This document shows, in pieces, positions 16,469 to 24,840 of a DNA stretch of 64,000 nucleotides. A program made the position numbers and the translations under genes. The stretch is from positions 186,001 through 250,000 of the forward strand of contig NZ_SWJE01000008.1 of NCBI RefSeq assembly GCF_005144415.1, read 5' to 3'. This stretch comes from Trinickia terrae (GTDB taxonomy: Bacteria > Pseudomonadota > Gammaproteobacteria > Burkholderiales > Burkholderiaceae). The stretch's first letter is position 1. Each line of letters opens with the position of its first letter. The notes beneath the pieces are model-generated. The model did no database searches. It worked only from the letters and a program-made list of their open reading frames with translations, and was not told the origin of the DNA.

Positions 16469-17623
16469 TCAGAATTTGAGGAACAGCGGGTGACGGCTCA
16501 CCAGATTCGCCTGCTTCGCCAGCATTCTTTCGCCGGGCGTCGCTGATCGAGCGTCCCATTCGATTAGTTGCTTGACCGCGAACCGATGCCACCACACGGG
16601 AATCATGGCGACGACGATGGTCGCGATATAGCCGTAGTGCAGTTGCAAGGGGGTTTCGTGCGAGTGCAACTGCCAGTATTTTTTCTGGGCATTGGCGTGA
16701 TGGTCGGCATGCCGCGCCAGGTTCAACAGGGCGTTGGAGGCGAACCGGCGGTTGCAGTCCCAACTGTGCCGAGGCATGACCGGCGTTCCCGGCACGCGTA
16801 CCACGCCGTAGTGCTCGATATAGTTGACGACTTCGAAGATGAACTTCGCGGAGACCGCGATGACCAGGTAGATCAGCACGCCCGTGACGCCGGCCGCGGC
16901 ATAGGCGAACAGCGCATATGCCAGGGACATCAAGAGGCCCGTCAGTACGCGGTTGCGCCAGCCGAAGGCCGAGTATCCCTTGACGCGCAGGCGCGCCACT
17001 TCGAGATTCCAGGACTCTTTGTATTGCCCCAGGCTCGAGCGGACGAAAAAGCGATACACCGATTCGCCTCTGCGCGCGGTGGCGGAATCGGCCGCGGTGC
17101 CGACATGGACGTGATGCGCGTAGACGTGGGAGATCGAAAACTGCGCATCGCCGGACATGGCCAGCAGCCAACGGCCCATGATCACCGCAACCCTGTTGTT
17201 CGTGCGATGAACCAATTCATGCGCATAGAGATGGTTGGACGAGAGCACGTAGCCCACCGCGAACGTGCCGGCCAGCGCACCGCGCAGGCCGGCCTCCGCC
17301 TTGATCCGCACGATGTCGACACCGATCGCGTCGTGCACCGCCTTGCCGAAACCGAGAAAATCCACCGGTGACACCAGCCAGAACAGCGAGAAAAAATAGA
17401 GGCTGATGATTGGAATATATAGGTAGACCCAGCTATCCAATATCCAGAGATGCTTATAGCTGGGGACTTCCGTATCGGGAGGAGTGCCCACGTCGATGAC
17501 GATGTTGAGGAGCGTAATCGCGACCGGAATCAGAAGTGCCCATTTAGGCGCAAACAGCAGCACCGATGTGGCGGCCGGTACGATAAGGCAGGTCAGGGGC
17601 GCGTGTTTCAAATATTTGAACAT
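16469..17623 (-). CDS. AlkB-type integral-membrane diiron hydroxylase/desaturase
   Basis: A 384-residue membrane protein with the histidine boxes of alkane 1-monooxygenase: HELVH (135-139), HVYAHHVH (166-173), NYIEHYG (267-273) and RHADHH (304-309). Several hydrophobic segments lie between them. The family hydroxylates, epoxidises or desaturates alkyl chains with O2 and electrons from a rubredoxin or ferredoxin. The gene starts 30 bases after the ferredoxin-reductase stop, so that protein is its likely electron donor. ATG at 17623 was preferred to an in-frame TTG at 17653. A distinct AlkB-like protein is encoded at 27076, and the two are clearly different in sequence. Confidence 0.88.
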   Translation of the reverse strand: MFKYLKHAPLTCLIVPAATSVLLFAPKWALLIPVAITLLNIVIDVGTPPDTEVPSYKHLWILDSWVYLYIPIISLYFFSLFWLVSPVDFLGFGKAVHDAIGVDIVRIKAEAGLRGALAGTFAVGYVLSSNHLYAHELVHRTNNRVAVIMGRWLLAMSGDAQFSISHVYAHHVHVGTAADSATARRGESVYRFFVRSSLGQYKESWNLEVARLRVKGYSAFGWRNRVLTGLLMSLAYALFAYAAAGVTGVLIYLVIAVSAKFIFEVVNYIEHYGVVRVPGTPVMPRHSWDCNRRFASNALLNLARHADHHANAQKKYWQLHSHETPLQLHYGYIATIVVAMIPVWWHRFAVKQLIEWDARSATPGERMLAKQANLVSRHPLFLKF

Positions 17624-17653
17624 AATGCTCTCAATAAAATTCTGCAGCGGCAA

Positions 17654-18751
17654 TCAGGCAACTTGCTTCTCATATTTGTCAAATGAAATATGCTCGGGTC
17701 TCGCTCCGAATGTGCGCAAAACTTCCAGCGATGTCTCGACCATAACGGAAGGGCCGCACAATAGAATTCGCCACATATCGAGAGGTTGCTGAAACGCGGC
17801 GTTATGCCTCTTGGATTCATCGAGAATCTTTTCAAGGTGGTGCGCGATATAACCCCGTCGCCCTTCCCATGTGCTTTCCTGCGGTTCTCGGTCCAGGACC
17901 GGGCAGCTGTATAAGGGGAATTTCGCCGAGCCGGCCAGGTCGGCGACCTCGTTCAGGCCGTAGATCTCCGAGCGGTCGCGTGCGCCATACACGAGTACCA
18001 CCGGATTCCTCTTGTTATGCGATTGGTGGCGATGAGTCAGGATGCCGTTGATGGCGCCCATCCCGCTTCCGCCGGCGATGCACAGCAAGGGCGGCGGTTC
18101 GATCGGGCTTTCGCTTGCGCGCAATTCGCCGAACTGGCCAAAGGGCGCTTCCACCTGAACCTGTTTGCCGATGTGCTGCGGATCGGTCAACCACGAGGAC
18201 AGCATGCCGCCGGGATAGCGTGTGATGTCGAAGACCATCAGTGTTGTATCGTTGCCGCTATTGACGAGCGAATAGCACCGGGGCGTGCCGGCCTGCCCGG
18301 CCGGAATGAGCTTGGCGAACTGTCCCGGCGCCCATTGCAATCTCGTTTCAAGCTGCAGGGCCACGCGGAAAATGCGCGGGGTCATTTGCTGTATGGAATG
18401 CAGCGTCGCCATGTGCGAGGGGAGCTGCTTGACATTGGGATCCGTCAAGCCGCGCCACTCTATCCGCATGTCGGATTCGACCTTGAGCTGACAGGCGAGA
18501 TACGCCCCCGCGCGGATTTCCTCTTCGGAAAAAACATATTCTCTTTCGATCAGAGATTTCGGCTTTCCTTCCTTGACCACGATTTGGCAGGTTTTGCAAG
18601 CCCCTACCCTGCAATTGTACGGCGCGAAGAAGCCGCGCTTTTGCACGGCCTCCAGGAGATTTTCGCCCGAATCTATTTTTATAGAGATGTCGGCGGGGTC
18701 AATTGCAACGTGACATTGCGTTGCCGTCTTTTTTCGAAGCCAATGAAACAT
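17654..18751 (-). CDS. Ferredoxin-fused flavin reductase (electron supply)
   Basis: A 365-residue protein. The N-terminal plant-type [2Fe-2S] ferredoxin domain has Cys47, Cys52, Cys55 (NCRVGACKTC) and Cys87 (YLACQL). An FAD-binding domain follows (PRCYSLVN, RYPGGMLSSW), then an NAD(P)-binding domain (LLCIAGGSGMGAINGIL, ILLCGPSVMVETSLE). This is the layout of methane/phenol/xylene monooxygenase reductases: it moves electrons from NAD(P)H to a diiron oxygenase. It is the first gene of the minus-strand operon, just before the AlkB-type gene. The start at 18751 has a GCGAGG site upstream; the longer frame to 18853 does not look conserved. Confidence 0.9.
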   Translation of the reverse strand: MFHWLRKKTATQCHVAIDPADISIKIDSGENLLEAVQKRGFFAPYNCRVGACKTCQIVVKEGKPKSLIEREYVFSEEEIRAGAYLACQLKVESDMRIEWRGLTDPNVKQLPSHMATLHSIQQMTPRIFRVALQLETRLQWAPGQFAKLIPAGQAGTPRCYSLVNSGNDTTLMVFDITRYPGGMLSSWLTDPQHIGKQVQVEAPFGQFGELRASESPIEPPPLLCIAGGSGMGAINGILTHRHQSHNKRNPVVLVYGARDRSEIYGLNEVADLAGSAKFPLYSCPVLDREPQESTWEGRRGYIAHHLEKILDESKRHNAAFQQPLDMWRILLCGPSVMVETSLEVLRTFGARPEHISFDKYEKQVA

Positions 18752-19115
18752 CCAAACCTCGCAATGTAGGGATTCGGTCACCCGCGGCACATGAGCGCGC
18801 GCCGACAGATTTCTCAGGATCGCGATGCTAAGCCCAAAAAATGCCCGCCTCATATAGTTCTTTCAGCTCAGGTCCATGGGCGACGACCTTGGGTTCAGTC
18901 CATGGTGCGAGTGATAAGTGACTATGGATGATCCTCGGGTAATCGATAACAATCTGCGAAAAATCAGTGACTAATTTTTCGGAAAGAAATGTCAGGTAGC
19001 GGCATTTCGAAAACGTCAGTCTCTGGACATGAGGGCGGTGCGGGATATTTCGGCCGCAGCACGCCGAATCCGTCGCTTCACAACGTGTGAATAGTTCGAT
19101 CTATAGGAGTTTCTG
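18752..19115. promoter_or_regulatory. Divergent control region between the two biosynthetic operons
   Basis: A 364-base A/T-rich spacer separates the minus-strand ferredoxin-reductase operon from the plus-strand moaD-like operon. The 8-mer GTCCATGG occurs twice as a direct repeat, starting at 18872 and 18898 (26 bases apart). This is a plausible activator site for the island's LuxR-type protein. No open frame with a ribosome site is seen. Promoter elements were not placed with confidence. Confidence 0.4.
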
Positions 19116-19397
19116 ATGGCAACCGTTTATGTGTCGCTTCCGGTTCCGCTGCGTAAATTTTCAAAAGGTGTCGCAAAAATAGAAGTGAATGCGGACACGG
19201 CGCTGAATGCGATATTGCAATTGAATAAGCTGGACGCGTCGATGTCGGAGCGTCTTTTGGACGAAAGTCAAAAAGCGCCGAAGAAATTCGTCAAGATTTA
19301 TCTCGATGGAAAAGATCTGGCCAAGCAAGGCGGGCTGGGTGCGGAAGTGCGGGCGGGAAATACGATCGAAATCGTTACCGCATTCGCAGGGGGCTGA
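19116..19397 (+). CDS. MoaD/ThiS-like sulfur-carrier (ubiquitin-like) protein
   Basis: A 93-residue protein with the beta-grasp pattern of MoaD/ThiS and a C-terminal Gly-Gly (TAFAGG), ready for adenylation without proteolysis. In known systems the terminal glycine is adenylated by an E1-like enzyme and turned into a thiocarboxylate that donates sulfur. The next gene, two bases away, encodes exactly such an E1 fused to a rhodanese. No MoaE, ThiG or JAMM protease gene is near, so a role in molybdopterin or thiamin synthesis is unlikely. A dedicated sulfur donor for the island's product is the better guess. It heads the plus-strand operon with a TAGGAG site. Confidence 0.82.
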   Translation: MATVYVSLPVPLRKFSKGVAKIEVNADTALNAILQLNKLDASMSERLLDESQKAPKKFVKIYLDGKDLAKQGGLGAEVRAGNTIEIVTAFAGG

Positions 19398-19398
19398 A

Positions 19399-20556
19399 AT
19401 GAGCGGATATGAGCAGCGCGTAGCCTATCTGCGGGAAACCATCAAGGAAATTTCGCCGGAGGACGCATTGCGCATGGTCGAAGAGCAAAAGGCTTTGCTC
19501 ATCGACGTGCGTGACGGCGACGAAATCAAGCAAGGCATGCCGGAGCCCGCGCAGCACCTGTCGCGCAGCTTCCTGGAAATGCGCATACACGATGTGTGCA
19601 GCGAAAAAGAGCGTCCCATAGCGATCCTGTGCGCCGGGGGATTGCGCTCCCTGTTCGCCGCCGAAAGCCTGAAGAACCTCGGCTATGCCAACGTGTACAG
19701 CGTGATGGGCGGCTACAAGCGATGGAAAGAGGCGTCTCTGAGGTCGAAGATCCCGGCGCAGCTGAACGAACGCGATAAGGAGCGCTACGCGCGCCACCTG
19801 CTGATCCCCGAGGTCGGGGAGAGCGGGCAGCTCAAGCTGATTCAAAGCAAGGTATTGCTGTTGGGCGCCGGCGGGCTGGGGTCGCCTGTTGCCATGTACC
19901 TGGCCGCCGCGGGGGTGGGAACGATCGGCATCGTCGATGCAGATATCGTCGAGAGCAGCAATCTGCAGCGCCAGATACTGCATGGCGAAGACACGCTGGG
20001 CATGCTCAAGGTCGAGTCCGCCGCCGGCGCGATTCGCCGATTGAACTCGGCGGTCAAGGTGCAGCCGCATCCGGTCTATCTGGACGAGTCGAACGTGCTG
20101 GACATCCTGAGCGAATACGACCTCGTCGTCGACGGCACCGACAACTTCAAGACTCGCTACCTGATCAACGACGCCTGCGTCAAGCTCGGCATTCCCAACG
20201 TGCACGGGGCCGTCTATCGCTTCGAAGGCTATGTCACGACCTTCACGACCAGCAGCTCGGCGCCCTGTTATCGCTGCATCTATCCGGAGCCGCCTCCCGC
20301 CGAAATGGCGCCGTCCTGCGCGGAAGCAGGCGTGCTCGGGATCCTGCCTGGGGTCATCGGGCTGCTGCAGGCGGTCGAAGCCATCAAAGTCCTGCTGGGC
20401 ATCGGCAGCAACCTGGCCGGAAAAATATTGAAGTACGACGCGCTGCACCACGACTTTTCCGTGCTCGAGGTGGAGAAAGAAGAGCAATGCCTGTGCGCCA
20501 AGCACCCGGATGAGATCGAGATCATGCCGATCGAACCGCAGGTTTGCGCGGTGTAG
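19399..20556 (+). CDS. Rhodanese-E1 fusion (MoeB/ThiF-type adenylyltransferase)
   Basis: A 385-residue protein. Residues about 15-115 are a rhodanese domain with the persulfide cysteine C78 in ILCAGGLRS. Residues about 125-375 are a MoeB/ThiF-type adenylating domain with the ATP-binding GAGGLGS (156-162), a CYRC zinc pair and the conserved Cys in SCAEAGVLG. It would adenylate the Gly-Gly end of the upstream MoaD-like protein and pass it rhodanese-bound sulfur, giving a thiocarboxylate. The order (rhodanese first) is the reverse of MoeZ-type fusions, where the rhodanese is C-terminal. The gene is two bases after the carrier gene. Confidence 0.87.
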   Translation: MSGYEQRVAYLRETIKEISPEDALRMVEEQKALLIDVRDGDEIKQGMPEPAQHLSRSFLEMRIHDVCSEKERPIAILCAGGLRSLFAAESLKNLGYANVYSVMGGYKRWKEASLRSKIPAQLNERDKERYARHLLIPEVGESGQLKLIQSKVLLLGAGGLGSPVAMYLAAAGVGTIGIVDADIVESSNLQRQILHGEDTLGMLKVESAAGAIRRLNSAVKVQPHPVYLDESNVLDILSEYDLVVDGTDNFKTRYLINDACVKLGIPNVHGAVYRFEGYVTTFTTSSSAPCYRCIYPEPPPAEMAPSCAEAGVLGILPGVIGLLQAVEAIKVLLGIGSNLAGKILKYDALHHDFSVLEVEKEEQCLCAKHPDEIEIMPIEPQVCAV

Positions 20557-20589
20557 TTGGAAATACGCTTAACAATCCAAATCGTCCGG

Positions 20590-21048
20590 ATGTCGATGAT
20601 GACACTCAAAAGCCTGCTGGTGCTGATTCACGTGTTTTCGATGCTCTCGTGGCTCGGCGCCATGTATTTCAACTTGACGCTGTTGTTCCCGATGTATCGA
20701 TCCCGCCCGCAGGCGGTGTACGCCGAGTTGATGCAGGAGCAGGGCGCCCGCGCCGCCCCGTTGCTGTATCTGTTGATATTCGCGACCGCATTGTCAGGCG
20801 TGGCGCTGGCGCTGGTCGATCACACGCCGCTCAACTCGGCTTTCGTCATTGGGGAGGCTGCCTGCTGGGTAGTGATGCTGGCCTGTCACCTGTATGGAAG
20901 CCTGTCGGTCTGGCCGCGCGTTTTCCTGGCGTTGAGCAAAGAGAAAGGCCGGCTCTTCTTCATCTACAAGATATCGATGTTCACCAGTGCCGCAGCGGGA
21001 ACCGCGGCCGTGGCGCTCGCTTACCTAAAAAATACGGGAATCCAATGA
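20590..21048 (+). CDS. Small four-helix membrane protein (CopD/DUF2269-like)
   Basis: A 152-residue protein from MSMMTLKSLLV with four hydrophobic segments. A conserved-looking HVFSMLSWLGAMYFN first helix resembles CopD/DUF2269-type heme or copper membrane proteins. Its stop overlaps the start of the transaminase-reductase (ATGA), so it belongs to the biosynthetic operon. It could serve as a membrane redox or docking partner of the diiron enzymes. That role is inference; no catalytic residues can be assigned. Alternative starts at 20557 (TTG) and 20596 exist. Confidence 0.65.
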   Translation: MSMMTLKSLLVLIHVFSMLSWLGAMYFNLTLLFPMYRSRPQAVYAELMQEQGARAAPLLYLLIFATALSGVALALVDHTPLNSAFVIGEAACWVVMLACHLYGSLSVWPRVFLALSKEKGRLFFIYKISMFTSAAAGTAAVALAYLKNTGIQ

Positions 21049-23729
21049 TGTACGCCGACGAGTGTTATCTCAACCCGGAGCGCGATTTTCTTCTTCGGCA
21101 TGCACGTTTCAACAAGACGATTGTGAAGGCGGACGGCGTCTTCGTCTATGACGAAAAGGGGAACAAGTATCTCGACTTTCTCGCGCAATACGGCGCGGTA
21201 CCGTTTGGCCACAACCCGTCGGATATCTGGGACGCGCTGAGAAACCAGGGCGACGTGCCGTCGATGGTGCAGCCGTTCTATAGCCGCGGCGCCAGGGATC
21301 TGGCGAAGGCGCTGGTGTTGCTGGAGCCGGATTTCAACTTCAGCTATGCAGTATTCACCAACAGCGGTGCGGAATCGGTCGAAGCGGCGCTCAAGATGGC
21401 GCGCGCCGCGACGGGGCGAAAGAAGGTCGTCAGCCTGAATCTGGGGTTTCACGGAAAGACTTCCGGGGCCCTGACGATCACCGGCAATCCTTTGTACAGC
21501 GAACCCTTCCTGATCAATACAGAGGACAGCATCAAGGTCGAGCCCGAGGACTTCGAGGCGCTCGACCGGGTATTCGCCGACGATGAGATCGCAGCCTTCG
21601 TCCTGGAAACCGTCATGGGCGAAGGCGGGATGCGGCCTTTGAGCGTCGAATATGTGCAGAGGGTTCATGACCTCTGCAAGACGCACAAGGCCATGATGAT
21701 CGTCGACGAAGTGCAAACCGGAATGGGGCGGCTCGGCGAGTTCTTCTCGATCAAGAAATTCCCGGGTGTGAAGCCGGACATTCTTTGTCTCGCCAAGGCG
21801 CTCGGCGGCGGGTTGGTGCCCATCGGCGCGGTGCTGTGCACGAAAGCGGCCTGGTCCGAGGAATTCGGCATGTTTCACAGCTCCACGTTCGCCAACAATC
21901 ATGTCGCCTGCACGGCCGCATTGGCCAGCATCGAAAGATTGCGTAAAGACGACGGCGCATTGATGCGTCACGTCAACGAGGTCTCGGCATATCTTGGCGA
22001 ACAGCTGGATGCGCTCACGCAGAAATATGCGGACATCTTCTGCGACCACCAAGGCACCGGGCTGATGCACAGCCTGCGCCTGCATCCGTTCGACGGCGAA
22101 GAAAGCTATTTTCTGGCGCACGCGAGCGTGCAGGGCTACATCGTGCCGCTGATTTGCGGCTATCTGGTGAATGTCTGCAAGATCATCGTTGCGCCGCTGT
22201 TCAATCGGCAGGATTTGCTGCGCATCGAGCCGTCGCTGACCGTCGAGAAATGCCATATCGATCGATTGATTGCCGCGCTCGATCAATGCGCGCATTTGAT
22301 CCGGCACAAGAATTTCTCGTCGCTCTTTTCCTATCTGATCGACCGCCACCCGGACGAGGTGTCGTATTCGGAAAAGCACGCCTCGAACTTCACGGTCGTC
22401 AAGGAAGAATCCGATGCGGACGCAACCGAAAAGAAATTGGGCAGCTTCGCCTTCCTGATTCATCCGACGTCGATCGACGATCTCGTCAATATCATGCCGC
22501 GCTCCATCATCGATCTGGAGGAGCCGCACAAAAGCGAGTTTCAGGCTTGGATGCAGAGCTGGTTCGCCAAGCGCTACGACCCGGCGCCGGTGTTTCATGC
22601 GAAAAAGATCCGTTCCAAGCTCGGCGGCTACGTCGAGGGCTGGCTGATCGCCTGCCCGTTGCCGCCGGAGCGCATGATGCGCCTCAGCAAGCCGCATCGC
22701 CAGAGATTACTGTCGTGCTACATCGACTGTGCGAAATCCCTGGGGGTGGATATCGTCGGCCTCGGCGCATTCACTTCCATCATTTCGCGCGGCGGAGTCG
22801 ACGTGGCGGACGCCGGCATCCCGATCACGACAGGAAACAGCTTCACCGCGCTGGCCGGTGCCGAAAGCCTGCACAAGGCGTTGAACGCGACCGGCCAGAG
22901 CGATGCCGGTACGCGCATCGCGGTGATCGGCGCCGCCGGTTCGGTCGGACGCCTGTCTGCGCTTCACCTGGCGGAGCACTACAGCCAATTGATTCTGGTC
23001 GGCAATTCCGATAATCCGAAGGCGCTGGACGTGCTGAAGGATATCGCCGGCGAAATTTATGCTCGCGCCGTCGTGCAGATGCAGGGCAAAAACATGAGCG
23101 GGCTTGCGCATTACCTGCTTCACCATCTTGCCGATCCGTTCTCCGTGATCAACGCCTGCAATCGGATCCTGCTGGACGGCCGGCCCGATGAAGACCGCAA
23201 TTTTTCGGAAATCAAGGCGATCGTCGAGAGCAATCTGCCGGGGCCGGCGCCGGTGGAAATATCCGTGGATATCCAGTCCGTGCTCGGCAAGGCCCAGGGC
23301 GTGCTTTCGGCGACCAGCCAGGGCAAGAGCTTCATCGAGCCGGCCTGGCTGCGCAAGAACTCGGTCGTGTGCGATGCCGCCCGGCCGCCCGACCTGAAGA
23401 GCAGCGTGCACCGGTCCCGTCCGGACGTATTGGTCTTCGAAGGAGGCGTCGTGAAGCTTAACGAAGCGTATCAATTCGGACGATCCAACATTCTCGGCTT
23501 CCAACCCGGGTTCAATCTGGCGTGCCTGTCGGAAACGATGATGCTGGCGATGAACGGCGCCGACCGGTCGTACAGCCTGGGAGCCCGTCCTTCATACGAC
23601 CAGGCGCGCTGGATATACGAAAGCGCCTTGTCGCACGGCTTCTCGGATTGCATCGCGACGACGCAGGGTGAATTGTCCGTGGCCGAGGCGATCGACGGTT
23701 TGAGCAATCTTTCGAATCGAGCGCTATGA
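21045..23729 (+). CDS. Class III transaminase fused to acyl-ACP-reductase-like domain
   Basis: An 894-residue bifunctional protein. Residues about 1-430 are a class III PLP aminotransferase (TNSGAESVEAALKMAR, DEVQTGMGR with D221, PLP lysine K251 in LCLAKALGGG). Residues about 466-894 resemble cyanobacterial long-chain acyl-ACP reductase: SLGVDIVGLGAFTSI, ITTGNSFTA, nucleotide-binding IAVIGAAGSVGR (about 625-636) and a C-terminal VLVFEGGVVK. Together they could reduce an acyl thioester to an aldehyde and aminate it to a long-chain amine, as TamH does in tambjamine synthesis. By eye, the reductase's catalytic cysteine position looks like Ser773, with Cys776 three residues on. It overlaps both neighbouring genes by 4 bases. 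Confidence 0.87.
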   Translation: MMYADECYLNPERDFLLRHARFNKTIVKADGVFVYDEKGNKYLDFLAQYGAVPFGHNPSDIWDALRNQGDVPSMVQPFYSRGARDLAKALVLLEPDFNFSYAVFTNSGAESVEAALKMARAATGRKKVVSLNLGFHGKTSGALTITGNPLYSEPFLINTEDSIKVEPEDFEALDRVFADDEIAAFVLETVMGEGGMRPLSVEYVQRVHDLCKTHKAMMIVDEVQTGMGRLGEFFSIKKFPGVKPDILCLAKALGGGLVPIGAVLCTKAAWSEEFGMFHSSTFANNHVACTAALASIERLRKDDGALMRHVNEVSAYLGEQLDALTQKYADIFCDHQGTGLMHSLRLHPFDGEESYFLAHASVQGYIVPLICGYLVNVCKIIVAPLFNRQDLLRIEPSLTVEKCHIDRLIAALDQCAHLIRHKNFSSLFSYLIDRHPDEVSYSEKHASNFTVVKEESDADATEKKLGSFAFLIHPTSIDDLVNIMPRSIIDLEEPHKSEFQAWMQSWFAKRYDPAPVFHAKKIRSKLGGYVEGWLIACPLPPERMMRLSKPHRQRLLSCYIDCAKSLGVDIVGLGAFTSIISRGGVDVADAGIPITTGNSFTALAGAESLHKALNATGQSDAGTRIAVIGAAGSVGRLSALHLAEHYSQLILVGNSDNPKALDVLKDIAGEIYARAVVQMQGKNMSGLAHYLLHHLADPFSVINACNRILLDGRPDEDRNFSEIKAIVESNLPGPAPVEISVDIQSVLGKAQGVLSATSQGKSFIEPAWLRKNSVVCDAARPPDLKSSVHRSRPDVLVFEGGVVKLNEAYQFGRSNILGFQPGFNLACLSETMMLAMNGADRSYSLGARPSYDQARWIYESALSHGFSDCIATTQGELSVAEAIDGLSNLSNRAL

Positions 23730-24472
23730 AAGCCTTTTCTTCAGCCTCCGTGCTGCCGGCCTTGAGGAAAATATATTTTTCGGATCACGCGGTGCGCCTG
23801 TATGTCGTGCTTTCCGCGGCGGCCATGTTCATGGCGCTGCAGAAATTGACCGCGCCGCACGCACTGTGGCTGTCACTCCTGGGCTGGCTGCTGTATTTGC
23901 CGGAGGAGTATTTCAGCCATGTCCTGATCTTCCACGGCGTGATTCCGAAAAACCCTACGCTTTACCGCTTGCTTTACCGCCTGCATCTCGGACATCACGA
24001 CAAGCCTCGCCGGGTGGATTTGCTGTTCACCCCGCTCTGGTACACGCTGCCGGCTCTGTTGATAAACGCCGTGCTCTTTGTGCTGGTGACGCGGGATTGG
24101 TATCAGGCGGCCGCGATTTCGTCCGGCCTGATCGTCGGGTACTTGATGTTCGAGTGGTGGCATCTGCTCGTCCATTCGCCTCATATTCCAGGGCCCATTC
24201 TGCGCTACGTCAGGCTCCAGCACATGGGACATCATCACTGGAACGAGAAGCGCTGGTACACCATTTCGCCACCGGCAGTATTGCTGGATTGGACGTTTCG
24301 CACGAGCGGACCGGTGCAGCAGGCTCCGCGCAGTGCCAGTCCGATGACGGCCGGCCTGGCATCCGACGATCCGAGACTGCTCCGGGCGCGCGCTCACTTC
24401 AGCGGACGCTCGGATTGGAACGACGACGAGTCGGCCATCTGGCAGAGCCAGGAAAATCGCGGCGCCATGTGA
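23726..24472 (+). CDS. Fatty-acid-hydroxylase-superfamily membrane protein
   Basis: A 248-residue protein with four hydrophobic stretches. It has the histidine clusters of the FA2H/sterol-desaturase superfamily (PF04116): EEYFSHVLIFH, LHLGHHDKPRR, EWWHLLVHSPH and QHMGHHHWNEKRW. Such enzymes use a membrane diiron centre to hydroxylate or desaturate lipid chains. The start overlaps the transaminase-reductase stop by ATGA. It probably tailors the alkyl chain of the acyl or amine intermediate. The position of attack cannot be predicted. The C-terminal 45 residues are polar and lack histidines. Confidence 0.85.
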   Translation: MKAFSSASVLPALRKIYFSDHAVRLYVVLSAAAMFMALQKLTAPHALWLSLLGWLLYLPEEYFSHVLIFHGVIPKNPTLYRLLYRLHLGHHDKPRRVDLLFTPLWYTLPALLINAVLFVLVTRDWYQAAAISSGLIVGYLMFEWWHLLVHSPHIPGPILRYVRLQHMGHHHWNEKRWYTISPPAVLLDWTFRTSGPVQQAPRSASPMTAGLASDDPRLLRARAHFSGRSDWNDDESAIWQSQENRGAM

Positions 24473-24489
24473 TTCAAGGAGTGAAGTCC

Positions 24490-24840
24490 ATGCTTTCCGT
24501 ATTGGAAAAATTCAAAATCGATGTCAATGCCAACGCCCAGATCCAGCGCATCGTCAAGGGCTGGAACACGGAAATTCTGCTGGAAGAAAAGGACGCGTCG
24601 GCGTCTTATTTCCTCGACGTCAAGGACGGGAAAATAGACAGCGTGCGCCAGTTCGAGAAGGGCAGCGACCCGGATCATCAGACGAAGATCGTCTGCGACC
24701 AGGAGATCATGCAAGGACTGTTCGAGGGCAGGGTGAACGCCATTCGAGCCAACAACGACGGCCTGCTGGAGATATACGGCGGCATGAGCGACCAGGTCAA
24801 GTTCGATGCGATCGCCATCATTCTATGGGGCATCTGTTGA
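24490..24840 (+). CDS. SCP2-like lipid-binding protein
   Basis: A 116-residue protein with the SCP2 sterol-carrier pattern: QRIVKGWNTEILLEEK, YFLDVKDGKIDSV, a CDQEIMQGLFEGRVNAIRA helix-strand and a hydrophobic end, FDAIAIILWGIC. SCP2 domains hold acyl chains in a hydrophobic tunnel. In this operon it could shuttle the lipid-like intermediate between the membrane diiron enzymes, in the absence of a dedicated acyl carrier protein. ATG at 24490 follows an AAGGAG site. Its end overlaps the permease start by 16 bases. Confidence 0.75.
   Translation: MLSVLEKFKIDVNANAQIQRIVKGWNTEILLEEKDASASYFLDVKDGKIDSVRQFEKGSDPDHQTKIVCDQEIMQGLFEGRVNAIRANNDGLLEIYGGMSDQVKFDAIAIILWGIC

Noticed and set aside
20544-21044. 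N-terminal extension of the transaminase-reductase to 1061 residues
   Set aside because: The extension is the shifted frame of the small membrane protein gene; the ATG at 21045 begins transaminase-like sequence and overlaps the upstream stop.
21021-22697. 558-codon open frame on the minus strand
   Set aside because: It is antisense to the transaminase-reductase gene, has Arg/His/Asp-rich shadow composition, and no ribosome site.
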